Positions 20,166 to 28,765 of a stretch of DNA of 64,000 nt are shown here, piece after piece (positions within the stretch are counted from its first letter, which is position 1; each line of letters opens with the position of its first letter). The position numbers and the translations under genes are program-made. The notes below the pieces were generated by a model, which was not told where the DNA came from, made no database searches, and was given only the letters and a program-made list of their open reading frames with translations. Source of the stretch: Oscillospiraceae bacterium (GTDB lineage Bacteria > Bacillota > Clostridia > Oscillospirales > Oscillospiraceae); the NCBI GenBank assembly GCA_009776445.1, contig WRNV01000001.1, positions 1 through 64,000 of the forward strand, in the 5' to 3' direction.

Positions 20166-21347
20166 CTACTCCCTCCATGGCGTTTGGCGCCACTCCTGGC
20201 CTCCGTAGCGATTGTTTTCGCCTTTATACGACAGCACATAGAAATCGGTCGCCGCAGCTTCTTTGTTGAACAAATCCGAAGCGCGACCCGATAAGCTCTT
20301 TACTGACGCCGGCTTTGTAATGATAGGAAGCCGCGTTTTTTTGCGCGCGTTCGCCAATACTTTCATACCAGTGTGGTTAACTGCCATCACTTTGATATAT
20401 GGCGGCGGCTTTTGCGTATCCGCTGCGGTTATTCCCAAGCATGAGCACAACAGCATCCTCCTGAGCCGGGACATTGTGTATCGTTTTGTCTTTACCTTTT
20501 CGAGAATGCCTTCAAAAGTCGGTTCAGTCTCCGCGTACCTCATCAAACGGTGTTCGAGCCCCTCAGCCGCCCCCGGCAGCTCAGACATGTTTTTCGCCGA
20601 GCGTAGTCGCGACAGTATAGCAAGTTCGCATTGGTTGATGAACACAGGTCCGCGTCCGGCGGCGATTTCTTCCATGTAGACCATTACAGCGGCGTCCGGC
20701 ATAACCCCCCACGGCTTATCGCCGCGCATAAGCGCTTTCCTTAGCACAAACGAGGATAGTCCCGTTTCACCGTCGTGCTCATCGCTTGACCTTTTGACTG
20801 TCATCGGTTTCATTGGCGACTCGTACGCTTTAATGGCCTTCAGGTATTCTATTCCGAGTAGGTTATTCGGATATTTGAAGACTTCAGACCGCGCGCCCAA
20901 AACAGCGTCCGCCGCTCTTTGTTGCGCGGCAGCGTAAGACAAACCTTTGTCAAGCCACTCTTTTGTAAGGATATCTGCTTTCTTGGAAGCGATTGCCTCC
21001 GCAGCTTCACTGAGCGTCCCAATATCTCCGGATTCGCTGCCAAACGATATATAATCGCATACTCCAAGCCGGTCGAGAATATATACGCCGGCGTTCGCGA
21101 ACCCTTCTGCTGAAGATAGCGCGTACGGCAAAGGAAGCTCAACAACAAGATCCGCGCCGCACTGAAGCGCCGCTTTTGCGCGCGCATACTTGTTGAAAAT
21201 CGCGAAATCACCGCGTTGGACGAAATTGCCACTCATGACGCAAATTACCGCGCAATCCCCATCTAGCGCTTGCCGCGTCTTTTCTATGTGTCCAGCGTGC
21301 CCTAAATGTAACGGATTGTATTCGCATATTATACCTGCTGTTTTCAT
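20166..21347 (-). CDS. tmcAL: tRNA(Met) cytidine acetate ligase TmcAL
   Basis: Nucleotidyltransferase-fold enzyme (formerly DUF795/YlbM) that uses acetate and ATP to acetylate the wobble cytidine of elongator tRNA-Met. The N-terminal motif GIICEYNPLHLGHAGHI is the HxGH adenylylation site, followed by VMSGNFVQRGDFAIFNK and VVELPLPYALSSAEGFA, all typical. About 393 residues. ATG at 21347 fits the GAGGTG ribosome site; a GTG nine bases upstream would consume it. The neighbouring ackA, read divergently, also handles acetate, but the link may be coincidental. Confidence 0.93.
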   Translation of the reverse strand: MKTAGIICEYNPLHLGHAGHIEKTRQALDGDCAVICVMSGNFVQRGDFAIFNKYARAKAALQCGADLVVELPLPYALSSAEGFANAGVYILDRLGVCDYISFGSESGDIGTLSEAAEAIASKKADILTKEWLDKGLSYAAAQQRAADAVLGARSEVFKYPNNLLGIEYLKAIKAYESPMKPMTVKRSSDEHDGETGLSSFVLRKALMRGDKPWGVMPDAAVMVYMEEIAAGRGPVFINQCELAILSRLRSAKNMSELPGAAEGLEHRLMRYAETEPTFEGILEKVKTKRYTMSRLRRMLLCSCLGITAADTQKPPPYIKVMAVNHTGMKVLANARKKTRLPIITKPASVKSLSGRASDLFNKEAAATDFYVLSYKGENNRYGGQEWRQTPWRE

Positions 21348-21531
21348 TTTATTCACCTCAACTTGTATTAAAATGGATGATTAATATATTATTTATGCCA
21401 TTCACTTCTTATCAATGCTTTGTTTTTTTAATATTGACACAAAATACATTGATATTTTACACGAAATATATTAAACTAATACACATTCTGATTCTACTCC
21501 AAAATTATTATTTTTTCAAGAGGTATTATAA

Positions 21532-22779
21532 ATGAACATACTAGTTATCAACGCAGGCAGTTCCTCTCTAAAGTATCAACTGTTCGATATGAGGACTGAG
21601 TCAATCTTGGCCAAAGGCATCTGCGACCGCATCGGAATCGACGGCAATTTGAAACATACGCCTGTTTCAAACGGCAAGCCTGTATTCAACAGCAGTATCC
21701 CCCTCCCTACTCACGCTGAAGCGATCAAAGCAGTAATAGAAAAGCTCACCTGCGCTGATTTCGGTGTAATAAACAGCCTTACGGAAATAAAAGCCGTTGG
21801 ACACCGTGTCGTGCATGGGGGACGAAAATTCTCCGAAAGCGTCCTTATCGACGGGGATGTGCTCGACGTCATAAAGAGCAGCACTTGGTTCGCGCCTTTG
21901 CATATCCCCGCGAATCTAATGGGCATCGACGCTTGTCGGGAAGCTATCCCTGGTGTTCCGCAGGTTGCGGTGTTTGACACAGCTTTTCATCGTACGATTC
22001 CAGACTACGCGCATATTTACCCTATCCCATATAAGTATTATCAACAATACGATATATTGCGCTACGGTTTTCATGGTACGTCGCACCGCTATGTTTCGGC
22101 AAAAGCGATCGAATACCTTGGCGGAAAAGCTGCCGGCACGAAAATCGTCACATGTCACCTTGGAAACGGCTCGTCTCTCGCCGCGATAAAGGATGGTAAA
22201 AGTATAGAAACCACGATGGGCATCACTCCGCTCGAAGGTCTGCCGATGGGTACGCGCTCCGGCAGCGTCGACCCTGCGCTTGTCTACATATTGGCGAATC
22301 TTGGCGGAGACAAGCCCACGGATTACGCTTTAGACATACTGAATAAGGAGTCCGGCGTTTTGGGCATCTCCGGCATTTCCAACGATTTTCGCGATTTGGA
22401 AACCGCTGCCGGGATCGATACGAATAATGGCGAAATGCTCGAAGGCGCCCCTGTCAATGAACGCGCGAAACTTGCGCTTGATGTTTTTTGCTATCACGCA
22501 GTTAAGTTCATCGGTTCATACATCGCTGTCATGGGCGGGTTGGACGCCCTGGTGTTCACAGCTGGTATCGGCGAAAACTCTCCATATACCCGAGCCGGCA
22601 TTTGCAGGTTACTAAACGGTATTGGCATTCGTATAGACATGAGCAAAAATGGTTGCCGGTGTGGCGGCAAGTTTATGAATATCACCGGCGAGGGGTCGAT
22701 AGCCAAAGTGTTCGTTATACCAACCGATGAGGAGCTTGTTATCGCGCGCGATACAATAGCGATCATCGGCGATTTTTAG
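21532..22779 (+). CDS. ackA: Acetate kinase
   Basis: Catalyses acetyl phosphate + ADP to acetate + ATP, the ATP-forming step of acetate fermentation. 415 residues with the N-terminal VINAGSSSLKY phosphate-binding loop, GHRVVHGG, the FDTAFH motif, GFHGTSHRYVS, the HLGNGSS loop and C-terminal FTAGIGENSPYTR. ATG preceded by AGAGGT. No pta gene adjoins it. The last 21 bases of coding sequence and stop region are duplicated 150 bases downstream, on the other side of an inverted-repeat element. Confidence 0.96.
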   Translation: MNILVINAGSSSLKYQLFDMRTESILAKGICDRIGIDGNLKHTPVSNGKPVFNSSIPLPTHAEAIKAVIEKLTCADFGVINSLTEIKAVGHRVVHGGRKFSESVLIDGDVLDVIKSSTWFAPLHIPANLMGIDACREAIPGVPQVAVFDTAFHRTIPDYAHIYPIPYKYYQQYDILRYGFHGTSHRYVSAKAIEYLGGKAAGTKIVTCHLGNGSSLAAIKDGKSIETTMGITPLEGLPMGTRSGSVDPALVYILANLGGDKPTDYALDILNKESGVLGISGISNDFRDLETAAGIDTNNGEMLEGAPVNERAKLALDVFCYHAVKFIGSYIAVMGGLDALVFTAGIGENSPYTRAGICRLLNGIGIRIDMSKNGCRCGGKFMNITGEGSIAKVFVIPTDEELVIARDTIAIIGDF

Positions 22780-22953
22780 ATGTTTAGTGTTCCAGTGGGC
22801 ATCCAAAAACACAGGTTGGTTACAGGCAACGCACTGGTACAGCGATGAAAACTAGTAATAATGGCCGATACTTGTTTGCGGAGCCTGTAACCATTGCGAG
22901 TTTTTTGGATACCCACTGTAACTTTAGATGAAATCATCGGCGATTTTTAGATG
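22762..22953. repeat. 21-bp direct repeat flanking a MITE after ackA
   Basis: The 21 bases at 22762-22782 (beginning ATCATCGGCG, spanning the ackA C-terminus, its stop codon and three further bases) recur exactly at 22933-22953, with the inverted-repeat element 22793-22918 in between. Confidence 0.85.
22793..22918 (+). mobile_element. MITE-like element, copy A
   Basis: About 126 bp. Terminal inverted repeats: left CAGTGGGCATCCAAAAAC, right end is the complement of CAGTGGGTATCCAAAAAA; inner arms GGTTGGTTACAGGC and its near-complement GCCTGTAACCATTG. No coding capacity. Related copies lie at 35869, 39094 and 40640. This copy starts 13 bases after the ackA stop. Confidence 0.85.
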
Positions 22954-22961
22954 AAAAAATG

Positions 22962-22991
22962 TTGACATATATAATCGCGTAATGATAGAAT
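22962..22991 (+). promoter_or_regulatory. Sigma-A promoter of the rplU-rpmA operon
   Basis: Perfect TTGACA (22962-22967), 18-base spacer, TAGAAT (22986-22991). Lies right after the duplicated ackA end and 100 bases before rplU, leaving a ~94-base leader. Confidence 0.75.
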
Positions 22992-22997
22992 GCTCTG

Positions 22998-23091
22998 GCC
23001 GCTTTGAATGGGCTTTGGCTTTGATGCCGCTCAAGAGAAGGTTTCTTCCGCCCACGATAGCGAGACTCAAATATTATGAGGTGAAACGCGT
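22998..23091 (+). ncRNA. Candidate L21 leader (autoregulatory 5' UTR of rplU)
   Basis: The transcript leader between the promoter and rplU can fold: TGGGC near 23007 pairs with GCCCA near 23055, enclosing AAGAGAAGGTTTCTT as a hairpin. Structured L21 leaders upstream of rplU are known in Bacillota. I judge by position and pairing only; a covariance-model match is needed to confirm. Confidence 0.5.
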
Positions 23092-23436
23092 ATGACACAT
23101 GCAATAATCGAAACAGGCGGAAAACAGTACAGGGTTAAAGAAGGAGATCTGGTCTTTTTTGAAAAAATTCCTGTAGAAAATGAAGAAACGATAGCTTTTT
23201 CAAATGTTTTGGCTATCCTGGACGATGAGAACATAAAAATAGGTTCCCCGTACGTCGAGGGCGCGTCTGTTGAGGCAAGCGTACTAAAGCATGGGAAATC
23301 AAAGAAAATTATTGTTTACAAGATGCATCCCAAAAAGGGCTATCGAAGAAAGCAAGGACACAGGCAGCCCTATACAAAAGCGCGTATCGAAAGAATCATC
23401 GGCGCTGGCGTTTCAGTTGAAATGGAGGAGGATTAA
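23092..23436 (+). CDS. rplU: 50S ribosomal protein L21
   Basis: Large-subunit protein that binds 23S rRNA with L20. 114 residues; N-terminal [16 protein letters not shown] is the family signature and the basic [19 protein letters not shown] segment near 85 binds rRNA. Preceded by ATGAGGTGAAACGCGT as ribosome site region. Followed after three bases by rpmA, with no ysxB/prp gene in between. Confidence 0.97.
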   Translation: MTHAIIETGGKQYRVKEGDLVFFEKIPVENEETIAFSNVLAILDDENIKIGSPYVEGASVEASVLKHGKSKKIIVYKMHPKKGYRRKQGHRQPYTKARIERIIGAGVSVEMEED

Positions 23437-23439
23437 GCA

Positions 23440-23706
23440 ATGGCACATAAAAAAGGAATGGGTTCGACAAGGAACGGGCGCGAAAGCAAATCAAAGCGCC
23501 TTGGTCCCAAACGCGCCGATGGTCAGTTTGTATTAGCCGGCAACATACTGGTTCGCCAACGCGGGACGGGTATTCACCCGGGTATCAACGTTGGCAAGGG
23601 TAACGATTATACGCTTTTCGCGCTAAAGGACGGCAAAGTTCGCTATGAGGCTATGGGCCGCGACCGTAAGCGCGTTTCTGTTTATGAGGAAGCCACGCAG
23701 TTGTAG
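23440..23706 (+). CDS. rpmA: 50S ribosomal protein L27
   Basis: Peptidyl-transferase-centre protein, 88 residues. It begins directly with [14 protein letters not shown], the mature form. Most Bacillota L27 proteins carry a ~9-residue N-terminal extension cut by the Prp protease encoded between rplU and rpmA; here both the extension and the protease gene are absent. GGAGGA ahead of the start gives a strong ribosome site. A hairpin follows the stop. Confidence 0.97.
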   Translation: MAHKKGMGSTRNGRESKSKRLGPKRADGQFVLAGNILVRQRGTGIHPGINVGKGNDYTLFALKDGKVRYEAMGRDRKRVSVYEEATQL

Positions 23707-23743
23707 TAATCCAGTATGGCTGTTTTTTGCGTAATCAAGCTGT

Positions 23744-23775
23744 ATGCAAGCGTCGGTGTTCACCGGCGCTTGCAT
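23744..23775 (+). terminator. GC-rich hairpin between rpmA and degV
   Basis: 14-bp stem: ATGCAAGCGTCGGT (23744-23757) with ACCGGCGCTTGCAT (23762-23775), one G-T wobble. No T-run follows, so it may be an attenuator or processing site rather than a strict terminator. Confidence 0.45.
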
Positions 23776-23806
23776 CCAATAAAACGACATAGGAGGAATT
23801 AGAAAT

Positions 23807-24664
23807 ATGCGCATAAAAATCACAGCGGACAGTACATGCGACCTCCCGGACGATATTATTGATCGATATAATATCGGTATAGTTCCGCTTTACATAATTA
23901 AAGATGAAATAGCTTATAAAGACCGGTTGGAAATCAAAGCCGGCGACATTTTCGAATATGTGGAAAGCGGCGCCGGCATGACTCGCTCCAATGCCGTCAA
24001 TGTTTATGAATATCAAGAGTATTTTACACAATGGCGTAAAGAATACGACGCCATCATACATATCAGCATAAGCAACTTTTTTTCGGCTTGCTACCAGAAT
24101 GCGCGCTTGGCGGCTGAGGAAGACGGGAATATTTATGTAGTCAATTCCTTAAACCTTTCCACAGGAAGCGGACATGTTGTACTCAATGCGGCGATTATGG
24201 CTGAAGCAGGCATGGCGCCGGACCAGATTGTTCGCGAACTTGAGCTGCTGATCCCCCGCATCGAGGTGAGCTTTGTAATTGGTACGCTGAAATACCTACA
24301 CAAGGGCGGACGTTGTTCCGGACTTGCCGCGCTCGGAGCGAATCTTCTCAAGTTGAATCCATGTATCGAGGTAATCGACGGAAAAATGGATGTCGGTAAA
24401 AAATACCGTGGTAGCTTTGATAAGGTGATCATGCAATACGTCGAAGACAAGCTGTCAAGCCGCGATGATATCGACAATGGGCGAATTTTCGTAACTTACC
24501 CGCCAACCACGTCGGATGAGCTTATTGCCGATGTAGTAGATAAAATCAAGTCCATTATTAATTTTGACGAGATAATTTGTTGCCAAGCCGGTTGCGTCAT
24601 ATCCAACCACTGCGGGCCTATATGCGTGGGGCTACTGTTCTGCCGAAAACCGGGCGCTATATAG
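23807..24664 (+). CDS. DegV family fatty-acid-binding protein
   Basis: 285-residue DegV-fold protein; the family includes FakB, which presents fatty acids to the FakA kinase. N-terminal ITADSTCDLP and the ligand-contacting TRSNAVNVYEYQEYF and HISISNFFSACYQNA segments are present, with SLNLSTGSGHVVLNAA and GTLKYLHKGGRCSG. C-terminal AGCVISNHCGPICVGLLF is typical. No fakA next to it. Start ATG preceded by AGGAGGAATT. Confidence 0.88.
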   Translation: MRIKITADSTCDLPDDIIDRYNIGIVPLYIIKDEIAYKDRLEIKAGDIFEYVESGAGMTRSNAVNVYEYQEYFTQWRKEYDAIIHISISNFFSACYQNARLAAEEDGNIYVVNSLNLSTGSGHVVLNAAIMAEAGMAPDQIVRELELLIPRIEVSFVIGTLKYLHKGGRCSGLAALGANLLKLNPCIEVIDGKMDVGKKYRGSFDKVIMQYVEDKLSSRDDIDNGRIFVTYPPTTSDELIADVVDKIKSIINFDEIICCQAGCVISNHCGPICVGLLFCRKPGAI

Positions 24665-24780
24665 GATTTAGAATTATACTCGCGAGTATAACCAAAAGTC
24701 CCAGTAAGAATATATAAATGAACATTATCAGCAGAAATCCCCTGCGGAGATTTTAGTATTATTTCCACAGGAAATTCTGC

Positions 24781-24915
24781 ATGTCCATAGATTGTCATAT
24801 CGTCAAGAAAATTATTGAGTTGCACGAAGGAACCTACGGCGTCACATTGGAAGTCGGGAAATGCAGTACATTTTGGTTTACGATTAGTACCTTAATGGTT
24901 ATCTTCTGTAAATAA
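24781..24915 (+). pseudogene. C-terminal remnant of a sensor histidine kinase
   Basis: A 44-codon stretch reads ...IVKKIIELHEGTYGV then EVGKCSTFWFTI, the unmistakable end of a HATPase_c domain (usual text GLGLSIVKxIVELHGGxIxVxSExGKGSTFxFTLP). Upstream in the same frame there is a TAG at 24754, and no kinase N-terminus is nearby, so only the last ~40 residues survive. The intact kinase at 15.6 kb ends differently, so this is debris from another gene. The rest of 24665-25005 shows no gene. Confidence 0.65.
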
Positions 24916-25005
24916 AAACAAGAAAATCCTCTCGTCTAACGCCATATTCTGACTCCTGACTTCTGAATTCTGGCACCGCACGTTGGGTTGTGGGTAAAGC
25001 CCACT

Positions 25006-25935
25006 TTAGTATTTGAAACCGCCAAAATAATATACCGGATAACTCTTATACTGGAATTCCCCAATTGCCTCAAAATCGTGTACTGCTGCAATGCCTACAG
25101 CCTGGATTTGTTTAATAAGGTTCTCAGTAGAGTTATAAAGTGGGTTTATATTTAAGTCAGCCAAGGTAACATTAATTAGTTTTTCATCATTCATTATGGA
25201 AGCCAATGTACGGTAGTGACCATCAATTATATAGTGATATCCATCCAGAGCAACAATAGAAATAGGTTCGTCTATATGTTTTCTTTTTTCTTTATAATCA
25301 AGTAGAGTTTTAATATTTATGTCACTTACCTTTGCTAGTGGATATAACAATTTCGGGGATAAAAGAATATCATGTTGTTTATTTTCCGCCTCAATAAACT
25401 CTTGATATTTTATATATATAATACTTGCCAGTTCGTTTGCTGTAGCATATGTCGAATCGACTACAAGGTCATAATTTGAGTAGTCAAATGTATCAACTCC
25501 ATAAAAATCCATAAAACGGCTGTTTTCGACTTTACTGCGTTCAATCATTTTTTGTTTAGCATCTTCAAGATTATCGTAGACTTCTTCGTCTCCGCGCGGG
25601 TTTGTCATTACTCTGGTAGCTGCAACAAGAGGGTCAATAGTAACAAAGACCTTAAAGGAATTATCAGCAAATTTCCAAGCCATGCGTGAATCAAAGATAA
25701 TTGTTACGTCTTTTTTTTCAATGGAAATCTTAGTGGTTGTGTCATCTATTAGGTGATCATAGTTTTTGTCTTGAGTCATTAGTTGATTCATTTCAAGAGT
25801 GCTCAAATTATGCTGGAGCGCGAACTCCCTTTGCAACGCGCCAGTGCTAAATATTTGAAAACCAGTATCAGTTTTTAATATATTAGATATTGTTGATTTG
25901 CCACTCCCAGGTTTGCCTGTTATTGATATATGCAT
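25006..25935 (-). CDS. Fusion of CMP-kinase-like P-loop domain and ParB/Srx-like domain
   Basis: About 309 residues. The N-terminal domain (1-175) resembles archaeal-type cytidylate kinases: P-loop ITGKPGSGKST at 4-14, FSTGALQREFA, a D-x-R segment (FDSRMAWKF), a lid-like TNPRGDEE, and the RSKVENSRFMDFYGVD pattern. The C-terminal domain (about 190-309) carries a ParB/sulfiredoxin-fold motif YHYIIDGHYRTLASI near 245. The DG-H form resembles ParB-like small-molecule kinases (SerK/SbnI) more than DNA-segregation ParB. Function unknown. ATG at 25935 chosen because GAGGAG lies 11 bases upstream; the earlier ATG at 25965 has none. AT-rich compared with neighbours, suggesting transfer. Confidence 0.75.
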   Translation of the reverse strand: MHISITGKPGSGKSTISNILKTDTGFQIFSTGALQREFALQHNLSTLEMNQLMTQDKNYDHLIDDTTTKISIEKKDVTIIFDSRMAWKFADNSFKVFVTIDPLVAATRVMTNPRGDEEVYDNLEDAKQKMIERSKVENSRFMDFYGVDTFDYSNYDLVVDSTYATANELASIIYIKYQEFIEAENKQHDILLSPKLLYPLAKVSDINIKTLLDYKEKRKHIDEPISIVALDGYHYIIDGHYRTLASIMNDEKLINVTLADLNINPLYNSTENLIKQIQAVGIAAVHDFEAIGEFQYKSYPVYYFGGFKY

Positions 25936-26032
25936 GATGTTTATTACTCCTCTGTTGCAGACCATGGCTTTTAAGTTATATTAATATATCATAATGCGGT
26001 TTGCGTCCGCAATCTAAATTTTAGCGAGACAG

Positions 26033-26077
26033 CTCTTTGGCGCATATCGGGAAAGATACCCAATATGCGCCAAAGAG
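26033..26077 (-). terminator. 15-bp perfect hairpin downstream of the SLH protein gene
   Basis: CTCTTTGGCGCATAT (26033-26047) is perfectly complementary to ATATGCGCCAAAGAG (26063-26077). It lies 93 bases after the minus-strand stop at 26170 and before the kinase/ParB gene, consistent with termination, though the T-rich tail is poor. Confidence 0.55.
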
Positions 26078-26169
26078 TACGACAGTCAATTTTTAAGAAG
26101 TTTGGAATTGACAAGAACATTTATATCCAGAACAACTCGTTTTATTATTGACCTCAATTTTTCGTATGG

Positions 26170-28059
26170 CTATTCCTGTTCGATCTCCTGTTCGATCTCC
26201 AGGTTTTCGACCATGCGTAGAGCCATTAGGATTGCCTGTTCGCGGGTCGCTATAGCGTAACCTGTTGCTCGCTGTACGCTTGTAACCGCTCGCGGCGCAA
26301 ACAAATTGTTGCCGATGCCGCGAATAATTTCGTTAGCAGACATGAAATACACGCTTTCCCTCGCCCACGGTGAAATATCGGCGTCATCGTCAAACAGTTC
26401 AGGTTGTTCAAAATCTAACTTAAACTCCGAGTCTGTCTCGTATGTCCAACCTGGTATCGTAGCGCCCTTAAACACACGCGTCAAAGCAGTCGCAGCCTGT
26501 TCCCGGGTAAGTTCGGTATCAGGAGAAAACTCTGTAGCTGAAACACCAACCATAATCCCGGCGTTATAAGCTTTCAGCGCGTCTTCATCCTGAGTATCAA
26601 CGAACGGGTTTTCAGCAATAGGCTCAACAGTTGTTTCAGCAAGGTTTTCATAAACCTTGACGACAACGCCTGCAAACTCAGTCCTGGAAATCTGCCGTCT
26701 TAAGTCTATTTCCGGCTTCAATAGCGGAGGCGGAATGATACCAAGCTTCACGGCCTTCTTTAGCTCCGGCTCAGCCCAAACAGAGTGTAGCGGTAGCTCA
26801 ATCTCTTCCTCAGCCTCTACCTCTGGCTCTTCTTCAGGTTCCACAAGCGGTTGAGTGCTTCCGCCGGTGTTGCCGCCAGGTTTGACGTTGGTGTCAGGTG
26901 TGGGATCTATTTCTATTATTAAACACTCGCTACGTAGACCATCGTTACTTACACCAACAATATATATAGATTGTGCATTCTCGTTTAACAAATCAACATT
27001 ATTGAAAGTGTTTTCCCCTTCTTGCATTTTTGCGTCTGCCTTAGTGAAATCATCTTTAAATGAAGGAGCGTTTCCGCTTTTTTCAATCACTTTGTAGTAA
27101 TAATCCCCACCATAGGAACTATTAAATGAAACTTTTGCTTTTAGCGGTTCTATTCTTTCTTTTGTGATTTCACTTAAGTATTTGCCAGAAATAAGCTGTA
27201 CATAATCAGATGTTTTGTTATTCTCAAAAGCATAATCAAAATCACCATACTCAAAGTCTGAGTCTGGAACAAAACGGTAATTATAGTAATCAGAAACAAC
27301 AATTGTTCCACTTGGTCCGTTGTAGCTGTTTCCGCTACCTATACCCACCTCGGCGTATGTTTTACCATTTGCTGTAACAGTACCTCCGCTGATGGAAATA
27401 GTACCAGCACTACCATTATTACCACCACCAATACCCGCGCCATATTGCCCACTTGTTGCTGTAACAAAACCTCCTGTAATGGAAATAGTACCAGCACTAC
27501 CATTATTACCACCACCAATACCCGCGCCAAATTGTCCACCTTTTGCTGTAACAAAACCTCCTGTAATGGAAATATTACCAACACTACCATTATTACCACC
27601 ACCGATACCTGCGCTATTGGGGCCTCCGTATGCAAAAACTTGGCCATCTATAATGGTAAGAGTTCCACCTTCAATAACATTTATTGCTGCACCAAAAGTG
27701 TTATCCCCATCAAACGAAATAGTTAGGATTCCATTACCCTTGCTACTGTCGTCAATTATTAATTCTGCATTGTCATCAATTTTTATTCCGTTTTGCGATG
27801 ATTTGATTTCGATTTTCAGATTACAACCATTAAGATTAAGTGTGAGATCGTGATCTATTTCTAGCTCTCCAGTTAGATTATCTATATCAGTACCCAAGGT
27901 AACAAGGTCAATATCAGGGTTTGCAACAGCAGTCTGCAAATCTTCTTTATTATTCACGATCTCTTCCCCCGCTGCATTTGTCGCCATCGGTAGCCACATT
28001 ACCATCATTGTCATAACCAGCGTAAGCGTTATTACGCTGCGTGTTAGTTTTCTTATCAT
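26170..28059 (-). CDS. Secreted SLH-domain surface protein with glycine-rich beta-helix repeats
   Basis: 629 residues. Signal peptide at 1-29 (VITLTLVMTMMVMWLPMATNA). Residues about 30-140 form repeated short strands. About 150-236 hold at least three ~27-residue units of the type GAGIGGGNNGSAGTISITGG, probably a right-handed beta-helix. An acidic spacer (PEEEPEVEAEEEIELP) leads to three S-layer-homology domains at about 425-620 (RRQISRTEFAG, FSPDTELTREQAATAL, WARESVYFMSANEII) that should bind wall polymer. The repeat unit is shared with the 2308-residue protein at 51.5 kb. Preceded by AGGAGG. No enzyme motif seen; adhesin or polysaccharide binder possible. Confidence 0.85.
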   Translation of the reverse strand: MIRKLTRSVITLTLVMTMMVMWLPMATNAAGEEIVNNKEDLQTAVANPDIDLVTLGTDIDNLTGELEIDHDLTLNLNGCNLKIEIKSSQNGIKIDDNAELIIDDSSKGNGILTISFDGDNTFGAAINVIEGGTLTIIDGQVFAYGGPNSAGIGGGNNGSVGNISITGGFVTAKGGQFGAGIGGGNNGSAGTISITGGFVTATSGQYGAGIGGGNNGSAGTISISGGTVTANGKTYAEVGIGSGNSYNGPSGTIVVSDYYNYRFVPDSDFEYGDFDYAFENNKTSDYVQLISGKYLSEITKERIEPLKAKVSFNSSYGGDYYYKVIEKSGNAPSFKDDFTKADAKMQEGENTFNNVDLLNENAQSIYIVGVSNDGLRSECLIIEIDPTPDTNVKPGGNTGGSTQPLVEPEEEPEVEAEEEIELPLHSVWAEPELKKAVKLGIIPPPLLKPEIDLRRQISRTEFAGVVVKVYENLAETTVEPIAENPFVDTQDEDALKAYNAGIMVGVSATEFSPDTELTREQAATALTRVFKGATIPGWTYETDSEFKLDFEQPELFDDDADISPWARESVYFMSANEIIRGIGNNLFAPRAVTSVQRATGYAIATREQAILMALRMVENLEIEQEIEQE

Positions 28060-28396
28060 TTTTTGTTCCTCCTATATTTAGTCATTATTTCGATCAATAA
28101 ACTCAAAAATTGCGCAAACATGCGGGTTCAAGGTCAAGTTTACCGGGTTCCTCCGAGGACGCCCCCCTCCCACCGCATTCGCAAGTGTCTTTGGACGGAG
28201 GGCGATATGACAGTACCGTAGTGTGGTCATATCAATAATTCTCGTTCCTAAACCCTTTATTGTATAATTCTTACAACTGTGTAATTCTTACAACCGCTTG
28301 GTCGGTGGTAGTTTCCAACTAGCTTCTCAACAAACATTAAGTCACACGTTTTGGGATATTTGCGGAGGAGTATAGTGGTGAACTATTCATCTCTTT

Positions 28397-28432
28397 GTCC
28401 CCTCCCCTCTCGCTAACGAGTGGGGAGGGGAC
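28397..28432. repeat. GC-rich perfect palindrome
   Basis: GTCCCCTCCCC / GGGGAGGGGAC with CTCG/CGAG inside and CTAA as loop, nearly perfect over 16 bp. Sits 70 bases after the HPr gene's stop on the minus strand and may be its terminator. The remaining 28060-28396 stretch is the long upstream region of the SLH gene; I see no gene or known riboswitch there. Confidence 0.6.
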
Positions 28433-28501
28433 GCCTGAGCTAAAATCTTTTCGATCGTGTGTTAACTTGTTTTCCTGATAAGGGGCTACTTTCCAAATTG
28501 T

Positions 28502-28765
28502 TTATTCCGCAAAATCAGAATCAATTAGATCGCACAACGTGTTGACAGCGTCAGCTTCGTCCTGCCCGTCTGCTATTATACTGATTGTAGCGCCTTGCGC
28601 TACTCCAAGCGACAAAACGCCCAAAAGGCTTTTCGCGTTTACCCTGCGCTCGTCTTTTTCAATCCAAATACTGCTCTTGAATTCGTTGGCTTTTTGAATG
28701 AGAAACGTAGCAGGTCTTGCGTGAATTCCAATCTGTTTTTTTACTGTCGCTTTTTTTTCGTACAT
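28502..28765 (-). CDS. ptsH: HPr-family phosphocarrier protein
   Basis: 87 residues. The phosphorylation site His15 is in GIHARPATFL, and the HPr-kinase site Ser46 is in NAKSLLGVLSLG. Both are conserved, so it can act as the PTS phosphocarrier and as the P-Ser co-regulator of carbon catabolite repression. It stands alone without ptsI, as in many Clostridia. Preceded by AAGGAGGAG. Confidence 0.92.
   Translation of the reverse strand: MYEKKATVKKQIGIHARPATFLIQKANEFKSSIWIEKDERRVNAKSLLGVLSLGVAQGATISIIADGQDEADAVNTLCDLIDSDFAE

Noticed and set aside
27392..27853. Regular ~80-base periodic repeats that look like a CRISPR array
   Set aside because: The period encodes the Gly-rich GAGIGGG units in frame; 'spacers' are similar to each other and there are no cas genes.
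28100..28330. Possible riboswitch upstream of the SLH protein gene
   Set aside because: GC-rich and foldable, but I could not match it to c-di-GMP, TPP, cobalamin or SAM riboswitch consensus elements.
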